Positions 19,618-26,019 of a DNA stretch of 64,000 bases are shown here, one piece after another. The stretch is from JAFDVL01 sp043783625 (lineage in GTDB: Bacteria > Acidobacteriota > Blastocatellia > RBC074): positions 6,576 through 70,575 of the forward strand of contig JAYVZE010000024.1 in assembly GCA_043783625.1 (NCBI GenBank), in the 5' to 3' direction. Under the pieces are notes generated by a model that was not told the origin of the DNA, ran no database searches, and saw only the letters and a list, made by a program, of their open reading frames with translations. Positions within the stretch are counted from its first letter, which is position 1, and every line of letters starts with the position of its first letter. The position numbers and the translations under genes are program-made.

Positions 19618-22314
19618 TCAATCACCGCTTGTTACCTGCCACGTCGTTTGCGCAGAACTGCTTTCGATGGTTCCCTGATGCCGGAAATGAGAGGATCCGA
19701 TAGAGGAAACAGCCTGCATCGGAGCCATCGCGACAGCAACGCTGATCGGTAGTTCAACCTCTGCGCCGCTTACCGCCGGAATCTCGTCGGAGTGGAAGGC
19801 CAGCTCCAAGCGGCGCAGTACGAACTGAATAGTCGCCAGGGCGGTTCCTGCCTCATATAGTTTCCGCCAGCCAAATAGGAAGGCCATGACTCCTGGAACT
19901 ACTGTTGCGATCCTGACTTCGCTGCTGCCACTAAATGCTGCGGCAAGTGCAAGTCCTGTCAACAGCGCAATTACTCCCCAACCCGGGAGCGAGGTATGCG
20001 GCCAACACCGAAAGCGCGCATATTGCTTATTAGCGCCGTGTTCCTCGACGACTAACCGCAGCCGCGCCGCACCCAGTAATCCCCCTCGTACCTCCAAATC
20101 CCAAGCCTCAAAATCCCCGCCCCGAAAGACACAGGCACCCATTTCGCGCAACATTTTTTCCAGGGATTCCAGACGCTCTTCTGCCGAATGCCAATGCTCG
20201 CTCCAGAGCGAAACGGTATGCGACCAGGGCAGTTTGAATCCACACAATCCACGTTTGCGCCATGGTGTCAGTCCGAGATGTAGGCGTCCCCGCAAACGCG
20301 CGAGTGGCTGTAATAGATGCAGCAGTGTGGTCACACTCCATAATTTAAACCAGTCCCCTCGGGTAGCACACGGGCTGGTAAATGACGCCTGTGCCGCGCT
20401 CCTGGCAGCCTGTCCGACAAACACGCCGAGTGCCAATAAAAACAACGGGAAGGCCAGCAGCAGCGGGTGCCACGCCAGACCGAGTACAGAAAGCAAGCCC
20501 AGACCCGCCAGTAGTAAATTCCACTCCGGCATAAGCGGAAGCGAACCGAGATGATACTGCGCCGGCTGATAGAGTGATTGGAATAGTCCACTCCCCCACG
20601 TCCCGTGATAAATCCGCGCTTTAGTGCCGAGTAGAGTTTGCGTCAGCCCTTTGCCATACAACCGCCCGGTCCAGTTAAGATGCCCTGCTGCATTGTATTT
20701 TTCCGGCCACTTCGCTTCCAGTAAGGCTTCTGCGCGACCGTAGCCTTGTTGTTGTTTCCAGTACATTTTGAGGGAATTGCGCCGATGATGCCAAACCATC
20801 GCTGCCGGGCTGAAGCCAAGTTTTCCGCCCTGTTGTTGTACGCGCCAACACAAATCTACATCATCTCCTGCCGTGCGATAACGATGATCGCAGCCCCCCA
20901 CTACTTGCAACACCTCGCGCCGAAATGCCATGTTGCAACCGGGAATATGTTCGGCTTCCCGGTCGGAAAGGAGTACGTGAACGGGCCCACCTGGAGCATT
21001 CGCGACACAATCTGCCAGCCAGCCATCTCCGGGTGGCGCAATATTTGGTCCGCCCACTCCGGCAAAGTCTTCGGTGATAAATGTCCACGCCAGATACCGC
21101 AGCCATTGTGGATCAGGTCGCGCATCATCATCTGTGTACGCGATAATTTCCCCCGTTGCTGCTTCCATTCCAGTGTTGCGAGCACTGCTCAAGCCGTGAT
21201 TCGTTGTGTTGATGAGGCGAAAAGGATATTGAGCAACGATCTGTGCCGTTTCATCAGTTGAGCCATCGTTGACGATCAGGACTTCGAAATTCGGGTAATC
21301 TAATTCCATCAACCCTTCCAAACAGTCCTGAATGATACGCGCACCGTTATAGGTACAAACCACCACTGAAACGCGTGGCCAATGCGTGTTCGCTGGAAAA
21401 GGGATTTCTGCAAATGCCTGGCGTACTGTTGTTAAAGCAGGCTTTGGGCTGCGATCCCGCCGCGTCAGGCCAAAATCCCAATCTTCAATGTCAAAACCAC
21501 CGCGCCACCATTCATCCGTCCAGGCAAAGACAAAGGCTCCAGCACAACCAGCCGCAAATACCTTCCGTACTTGCCAGGCTAATGTCACGGCCTGTTGCTC
21601 TTCACCATTGCGGCGACTGTCGAGACCAATCTCGGCCATCACCAAAGGACGATCTCCGGTCAGATTTTGTAAACGCGCCAGGTAGCCGGAAAGCTTGTCT
21701 TCAGTTTCGAGATAAACGTTGAAGCAGCAAAAATCCAGAAATGGAAGTTGTAAATATTCGGTCGAAGGATAGTTGACATAGGTCACCAGTGCCTCCGGGT
21801 CTTCGGCTTTGACGACCTGATACAGTTGCCTGAGAAATTTCTCAATCCGCACACGCCCATACCAACGGACAATTTGCGACGGTATCTCATTCCCGATGGC
21901 GAAACACAACAGGGCTGGGTGTCCAGCACAAATACGTGCAGATTGCCGGGTACGCGCCAGAATTTTCCGGGCCGATTTGGGCTGATCCAGAAATGTTATA
22001 TGCTGTTCCCAGGGCATTCCCACCATCACCCACAATCCGTTTTTTAGCGCGACATCCAATAGCCATCGAGGGGGCACAGTGTAAGTCCGAACGGCATTGA
22101 TTCCATTTTCAGCCATCAAGGCAAAATCACGTTCCACGGCTTCCGGCTCAAAACTTTCTTCACCATTTTCTTCGGGTCGAAACGTGCCGTAGGTCACACC
22201 ACGGACATATATCTTCTGCTCCCCAGTGTAAATAAATTTCCCGCGAATATGCGGGCGAAGGTTGGGCTTACCAAGCAACCAGAAAGGAGTAAATTGGGAT
22301 AACACTTTACACAA
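19618..22314 (-). CDS. Glycoside hydrolase-like / family 2 glycosyltransferase fusion, membrane-bound
   Basis: An 898-residue fusion. Residues ~25-300 resemble a GH2/GH5-type TIM barrel: GNE (about 141) and MAEIG (about 225) sit where the acid/base and nucleophile glutamates are expected. Residues ~313-560 are a GT2 domain (VSVVVCTYNGA, the VNDGSTDET loop, DDD in AYTDDDARPD, and GDDVDLCWR). Two hydrophobic regions (LLLAGLGLLSVLGLAWHPLLLAFPLFLLA split as helices, and WGVIALLTGLALAAAF) anchor it. It is probably the main membrane glycan-building or trimming enzyme. The start is either TTG at 22314 or GTG at 22305; the latter has GAGG nine bases upstream. First gene of the operon. Confidence 0.82.
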   Translation of the reverse strand: MCKVLSQFTPFWLLGKPNLRPHIRGKFIYTGEQKIYVRGVTYGTFRPEENGEESFEPEAVERDFALMAENGINAVRTYTVPPRWLLDVALKNGLWVMVGMPWEQHITFLDQPKSARKILARTRQSARICAGHPALLCFAIGNEIPSQIVRWYGRVRIEKFLRQLYQVVKAEDPEALVTYVNYPSTEYLQLPFLDFCCFNVYLETEDKLSGYLARLQNLTGDRPLVMAEIGLDSRRNGEEQQAVTLAWQVRKVFAAGCAGAFVFAWTDEWWRGGFDIEDWDFGLTRRDRSPKPALTTVRQAFAEIPFPANTHWPRVSVVVCTYNGARIIQDCLEGLMELDYPNFEVLIVNDGSTDETAQIVAQYPFRLINTTNHGLSSARNTGMEAATGEIIAYTDDDARPDPQWLRYLAWTFITEDFAGVGGPNIAPPGDGWLADCVANAPGGPVHVLLSDREAEHIPGCNMAFRREVLQVVGGCDHRYRTAGDDVDLCWRVQQQGGKLGFSPAAMVWHHRRNSLKMYWKQQQGYGRAEALLEAKWPEKYNAAGHLNWTGRLYGKGLTQTLLGTKARIYHGTWGSGLFQSLYQPAQYHLGSLPLMPEWNLLLAGLGLLSVLGLAWHPLLLAFPLFLLALGVFVGQAARSAAQASFTSPCATRGDWFKLWSVTTLLHLLQPLARLRGRLHLGLTPWRKRGLCGFKLPWSHTVSLWSEHWHSAEERLESLEKMLREMGACVFRGGDFEAWDLEVRGGLLGAARLRLVVEEHGANKQYARFRCWPHTSLPGWGVIALLTGLALAAAFSGSSEVRIATVVPGVMAFLFGWRKLYEAGTALATIQFVLRRLELAFHSDEIPAVSGAEVELPISVAVAMAPMQAVSSIGSSHFRHQGTIESSSAQTTWQVTSGD

Positions 22315-22809
22315 GCCTCATTCGTGTCTAGCCTAGAGCTATTCACAATTTCAGATTTTATTAAAGAAAGGGGGAGGTATTTTGACCGTAGTGTCGTAGC
22401 TATGACTGCTAGACTATTAACACTATTAGTAATACTTTAGAGACGCTTGGGTTCGTGCCGGAAAACCCATTTACTCAATACCAATACAATACCTATCTGA
22501 TCTGGCTCTCTAACGCGGGTAAAACGAGACAACCAGAAATCAAATAGTTGTATTCTGACTATTTACCTAATATAAGTAACTTGATGCTTGGACTACTGTT
22601 TTAAAATAGCTGGTTATCTGAAGATTAGCAATAGACGATTGCGTCTATCTTCTATAGGATATTACTCCTATAAGCCTAGCGGCTTATTGTGCTGTAATAA
22701 GTCAGCAATCTGAGCAAAACCGTAAGGGATTACTCGGTAGGATGTTTTGGTAATCTGTGCCATCTGGTGATTAGACTTGAAACAATAAACTTTAGCGGAG
22801 CTTGATCTC
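22315..22809. other. Gene-free divergent region with clustered hairpins
   Basis: This ~495-base AT-rich stretch separates the glycan operon (leftward) from the 22810 gene (rightward) and must hold both promoters. I see no convincing ORF. Four perfect short inverted repeats follow each other: ATAGACG/CGTCTAT (22631-22648), TATAGGA/TCCTATA (22653-22672), TAAGCC/GGCTTA (22671-22686) and CTTATT/AATAAG (22683-22701). They could be operators or a folded leader RNA of the 22810 gene. Confidence 0.5.
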
Positions 22810-23763
22810 GTGCATTTTTTATTCTTCTTCTTGCTTTCTTTTCCCTTGCTATACTGGCAGCAAGGCGTTGAAACCGCGTCGCAGCTCAAGCAGGCAGGCG
22901 TTGAGCAGATCGCTGTTTCCCCGGAAATGGCTGAAGCGTGGCGCCGGACTGATCTGAGAATTGTCGTGATGCCCAGGAGCGAAATCGAAGGCCGCGAGCG
23001 GTTACTGATTCCAGGCATTCAGCGCAAAGTGAATGTGGCTTCGCCAACGAGTGCGCCGTGGGTAGATGCCAATGGATGGCGTTTTATTCGACAACCGTTA
23101 GGTCAGTTTTTATATGATGTACCAAAGGGGCGAGCGGCTTTGGCTGCTCTGGAAGCCTTTGTCTATAAGGCTGATGTCGTGGTGAAAATTGATCCTGCGG
23201 ATGTGATCGAATTCGGGAAAGCACTTACTTTTTTGCGTACCTTGCCGACGGATGAATTGCCTCCGGTGGCAGATATAAATGTGATTGATAATGGTTCAGC
23301 GGCGACTGGTGAGGTGCTGAATCTGCTGACCCGCCGAAATTTATTGTTTCGGATTTCGAGTGCGCCTTCCAATCTTTTTCCTATCAATATCAGAATCGGA
23401 TCACGCGAATATTCAGAAGACGAAGCCGCAAATCCCAGTGCTTTCGCTCAGAAAATTCGTCGTCAGCTTGGAGACGACAAACGTTCACTCAGAATTTATG
23501 GCAGCGAAATTGTGATTGCCCGTCTGCTCAGTGATAGCAATAAAACGCGCCTGCATTTATTGAATTACAGCGGACGCGAACTGGAGGGATTACGAATTCG
23601 TGTGCGCGGGAAACTCGCAGGGAAAGAAGCGATGGTCGCAGGGTTCGGACGCGAAGAATTGCAGGATTTTATAACCGCAGGCGGCGCGACGGAATTCACG
23701 ATTCCCAAAATAGGAAACTACGCGATGGTTGAGCTTTCAAATGCAGAAGCCCACACGAAGTAA
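22810..23763 (+). CDS. Secreted hypothetical protein
   Basis: 317 residues from a GTG start with GCGGAG upstream. A hydrophobic N-terminus (HFLFFFLLSFPLLYW) looks like a signal peptide. The mature part has alternating beta/alpha segments (ETASQLKQAGVEQIAVSPEM, VDANGWRFIRQPLGQFLYDVP) and a C-terminal beta-rich portion. No family is recognised. The last residues AEAHTK and the stop codon lie within a dispersed repeat (23741-23768), so the native C-terminus may have been replaced. It is divergent from the glycan operon; shared function is unproven. Confidence 0.7.
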   Translation: MHFLFFFLLSFPLLYWQQGVETASQLKQAGVEQIAVSPEMAEAWRRTDLRIVVMPRSEIEGRERLLIPGIQRKVNVASPTSAPWVDANGWRFIRQPLGQFLYDVPKGRAALAALEAFVYKADVVVKIDPADVIEFGKALTFLRTLPTDELPPVADINVIDNGSAATGEVLNLLTRRNLLFRISSAPSNLFPINIRIGSREYSEDEAANPSAFAQKIRRQLGDDKRSLRIYGSEIVIARLLSDSNKTRLHLLNYSGRELEGLRIRVRGKLAGKEAMVAGFGREELQDFITAGGATEFTIPKIGNYAMVELSNAEAHTK

Positions 23764-23768
23764 GGGCG
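23741..23768. repeat. Dispersed 28-base repeat, copy 1
   Basis: The sequence begins ATGCAGAAGCCC and ends AGTAAGGGCG. It recurs at 62323-62350 (25 of 28 identical) and, cut by the window end, at 63978-64000. It supplies the last codons and the TAA of the 22810 gene in the same reading frame as copy 2 does for arsR. Confidence 0.7.
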
Positions 23769-23788
23769 CATACGTGCGTGGTTCTATT

Positions 23789-24472
23789 TTAGATTTTGTC
23801 GGGGTCGTGTCCGAGTTGACGTAACATTGCAGCGAGTTTATCGGCACGTTCTTTGCCCGTTGGAATTAGGTTTCCTTTCTCATCTTCCCACCGCAGCCAC
23901 GTGCTCACAGAGCCGTTATATTCACCCTCCCAAATTTTCAGGCGCAGGCTGACTTCCGGTAAGTGCTGCGAAGAATATTCCTGATATGAATATCCGCTCA
24001 AGCTGAAAATCGTTAAGGATTGTTCGGTGATGTGATGCGCTGGATCGAAGACGACATAATACGGAACTCGCATGCGAGCATATTTTTCCAGTTTAGTACT
24101 CAGCTCGCCGCCAATTTTATTGGAGACGATCTCAATTACGACATCGGGTGCTTTGCCAAATTCCCATAAGAAATAAGAACGGTGTTCTTTCGCCCACATG
24201 TCTTCGTGCGCTTCGACATCAAGACTGAGCAAAACGTCGGGAACCAGCGGAGCCGCTTTCACCATATAGAAAACGCCAATGTTGGCAGCGGCAAAAAACT
24301 TTCGCCCATCTCCGGGACCTTCCCACGAACTGTAAAGAGTTTCCGTTAGCAAGCGTTGTTGCTTCTCTGAAAAGATGTTATCCACTGGCTCGTCATCCTC
24401 CGTGATTAAATGCTCGACATCAATTTCATACATCGGTTCTTCAACTGTGAGGACGTTTGTTGGTGTTGGCAT
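23789..24472 (-). CDS. Uma2 family (DUF820) putative endonuclease
   Basis: A 227-residue protein of the Uma2 family, which has a PD-(D/E)xK nuclease-like fold and unknown cellular role. The fold core is visible: FFAAANIGVFYM, VPDVLLSLDVEAHED, then APDVVIEIVSNKIGGELSTKLEKYARMRVPYYVVFDP. The Asp, Glu and Lys positions fit the nuclease site. It stands alone on the minus strand, 50 bases after the ApbE gene's 3' end in the direction of transcription. Uma2 genes are often numerous in cyanobacteria and acidobacteria. Confidence 0.85.
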   Translation of the reverse strand: MPTPTNVLTVEEPMYEIDVEHLITEDDEPVDNIFSEKQQRLLTETLYSSWEGPGDGRKFFAAANIGVFYMVKAAPLVPDVLLSLDVEAHEDMWAKEHRSYFLWEFGKAPDVVIEIVSNKIGGELSTKLEKYARMRVPYYVVFDPAHHITEQSLTIFSLSGYSYQEYSSQHLPEVSLRLKIWEGEYNGSVSTWLRWEDEKGNLIPTGKERADKLAAMLRQLGHDPDKI

Positions 24473-24521
24473 AGCTTCCTCCTTGATACTTCGATAGTCT
24501 ATTCGTAATCCTTATCAAAGG

Positions 24522-25547
24522 TCAATAACGCAGCATTTTCCAGTGATTGCGCCGTTCTGGTATAAAGAAAAGTACCTGTGTAGCAGGATAATTTTTGAGC
24601 AGTGCCTTCGCCTTCCTGACTCCCTGTACATAGAAAACATTATCAAGTGCATCACCTTTCGTTCCGGTATCAGTGATGACCGCAACGCTCAGAACATTCA
24701 TCACAGGTTGACCTGTTCGCGGATCCATAATGTGCGAGTAGCGTTTTCCGTTCAGCTCAAAAAACTTTTCCGAGCTACCGGAAACTGACAGTGCCTGATT
24801 TTTCAATGGGATGGTCAATGCAATCTTGCGAGCATCCAGCGGGTCTTGCAATTCAACTTCCCACGCATCTTTTTCGGGTGGAGAACCTAAGCCGTAAATC
24901 GTACTGCCGCCTGCATTCACTAACGCTCGTTCGATGCCATGACTTTTTAGCACCGCAATTGCCCGATCAACGGCATAACCTTTGGCGATGCCGCCTAAAT
25001 CAAGTTCTATTCCTGCCCGATCAAAGCTGATGGATTTTTCTTGCGGGTTAAGAATTAAATGCCGGTAGCCGATTTTTTGACGGACGTTGCTCAATTCGCG
25101 GTGACTTGGTATTCGCCCTTCACTGCGAAAGAATCCCCAGGCTTTCATTAACGGGCCGACGGTGATGTCAAAGGCTCCAGCAGATGATTTACTGTACTGA
25201 AGACATTCCATCAGAAAATCGAACAGCTCAGGCTCGATTTTGACGGGATGCCGTGCGGCTTCACGATTGATTTTTGAAAGCGGACTGTCAGGCTTGTAAT
25301 GACTCATCAGGCGATCAATGCGGTCTACTTCATCGAAGGCGGCAGCTACGATTGGTTTTAAATCAGTTCCGCTTTTTCCATAAGCTGAGATGGCGTAGGT
25401 ACAAGCCATTGAGACACGATAGTCTTCATAGAAAGTCAGCTTTGCTTGTGCTGAAGCGGCGGATGAAAATGCAAGCGTCGTAAGGATGACGAACTTTAAA
25501 CTGAACTGAGAAACTGTTTTCAAGAGACACCTTTTTTTATAAAACAT
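24522..25547 (-). CDS. apbE: FAD:protein FMN transferase (ApbE)
   Basis: 341 residues with an N-terminal signal segment (LKFVILTTLAFSSAASA). Family motifs are present: DRLMSHYKPDSPLSKINR, GIELDLGGIAKGYAVDRA, ALVNAGGSTIYGLG, YSHIMDPRTGQP and the metal site TGTKGDALDNVFYV. The enzyme attaches FMN covalently to threonine/serine of partner proteins in the periplasm. The ATG at 25547 overlaps the preceding mini-ORF. An in-frame TTG at 25523 with AAAGGTG upstream is an alternative start that gives a cleaner signal peptide. No obvious target flavoprotein (Rnf/Nqr/FMN-binding) is in the window. Confidence 0.93.
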   Translation of the reverse strand: MFYKKRCLLKTVSQFSLKFVILTTLAFSSAASAQAKLTFYEDYRVSMACTYAISAYGKSGTDLKPIVAAAFDEVDRIDRLMSHYKPDSPLSKINREAARHPVKIEPELFDFLMECLQYSKSSAGAFDITVGPLMKAWGFFRSEGRIPSHRELSNVRQKIGYRHLILNPQEKSISFDRAGIELDLGGIAKGYAVDRAIAVLKSHGIERALVNAGGSTIYGLGSPPEKDAWEVELQDPLDARKIALTIPLKNQALSVSGSSEKFFELNGKRYSHIMDPRTGQPVMNVLSVAVITDTGTKGDALDNVFYVQGVRKAKALLKNYPATQVLFFIPERRNHWKMLRY

Positions 25548-25617
25548 CGTATCCTGCCGAAGCTTTGATGGTAATAATAGTTGAGACGACTAGCAACGCT
25601 TGAAGCAGGTCTCGCAT
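25537..25617 (-). CDS. 26-residue mini-ORF overlapping the apbE start
   Basis: On the minus strand, AAGGAG stands seven bases before an ATG at 25617. The product starts MRDLLQALLVVS, is hydrophobic and ends in GYDVL. The stop lies 11 bases inside apbE, so ribosomes could re-initiate. It may be a leader peptide of a regulated operon or a tiny membrane protein. The folded element at 25648-25743 lies directly upstream of its ribosome site. Confidence 0.45.
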   Translation of the reverse strand: MRDLLQALLVVSTIITIKASAGYDVL

Positions 25618-25627
25618 CACACAGCTC

Positions 25628-25743
25628 CTTGAAAGTGATTGATCCAAAGGTTAATTGAGGATGAAAACGGGTCGAGAGGACGCTCCTCCTGATAAAACCC
25701 GGAGCCAGGGATAGGCAGTGTAACCGGCTCCTTCAAGTAACCT
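25628..25743 (-). ncRNA. Candidate structured RNA (three-way junction) before apbE
   Basis: A closing stem joins 25648-25660 to 25731-25743 (13 positions, one mismatch plus one G-T). Inside are hairpin CGGGT/ACCCG (25668-25701), capped by GAGGA/TCCTC, and hairpin GGAGCC/GGCTCC (25701-25731). Read on the minus strand, CTTGAA of the closing stem can instead pair with TTCAAG at 25628-25633, which overlaps the AAGGAG ribosome site of the mini-ORF. That is the layout of a translation-controlling riboswitch. I could not match it to a known class. The G-T pair favours the plus strand, so the transcribed strand is uncertain. Confidence 0.45.
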
Positions 25744-25823
25744 GTAAGTTGGCGGTAATTAACACAATTCAGGCAGGATAGCGTTAATCTTCTGTGCCAC
25801 TACCAATGATCCATTTCTTAGCG

Positions 25824-25829
25824 TATAAT
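25824..25829 (+). promoter_or_regulatory. Possible -10 element for bamA
   Basis: A perfect TATAAT lies within AGCGTATAATAAGC, about 190 bases before the bamA ATG. No convincing -35 hexamer lies at 17 bases. If used, the leader would contain the terminator-like hairpin at 25979-26000. Confidence 0.3.
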
Positions 25830-25978
25830 AAGCAATCTTGTTTACCGCCAGCTCTTGATAGTCAAGGATCAATCAATCGCACACCGTTATGATTCATCAA
25901 AGCGTTGCATTGAGTTGTGTGGGTTGAAAATGTTGCCGTTAATTCCGTACGCAATCGGATGCGGTAACTGGTCCAACG

Positions 25979-26000
25979 GCAGTTCTTCGAGCTGCTTTTT
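25979..26000 (+). terminator. Terminator-like hairpin just before bamA, possible attenuator
   Basis: GCAGTT (25979-25984) pairs with AGCTGC (25990-25995), with one G-T, around CTTCG, and five T follow. An upstream AACTG (25966-25970) can pair with CAGTT (25980-25984), which would break the terminator. The gene's ribosome site TTGGAG follows eleven bases later. The stem is short, so the call is tentative. Confidence 0.4.
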
Positions 26001-26019
26001 ATTATCTTGGAGATAATGC

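Noticed and set aside
22668..23018. 116-codon minus-strand ORF over the start of the 22810 gene
   Set aside because: Antisense to a better-supported gene with a signal peptide and crosses the hairpin cluster.
25628..25743. Known riboswitch class (cobalamin, FMN, SAM, TPP, c-di-GMP)
   Set aside because: Fragments such as GAGCCAGG and AAACCCGG recall class motifs, but the full consensus order is not present for any class.
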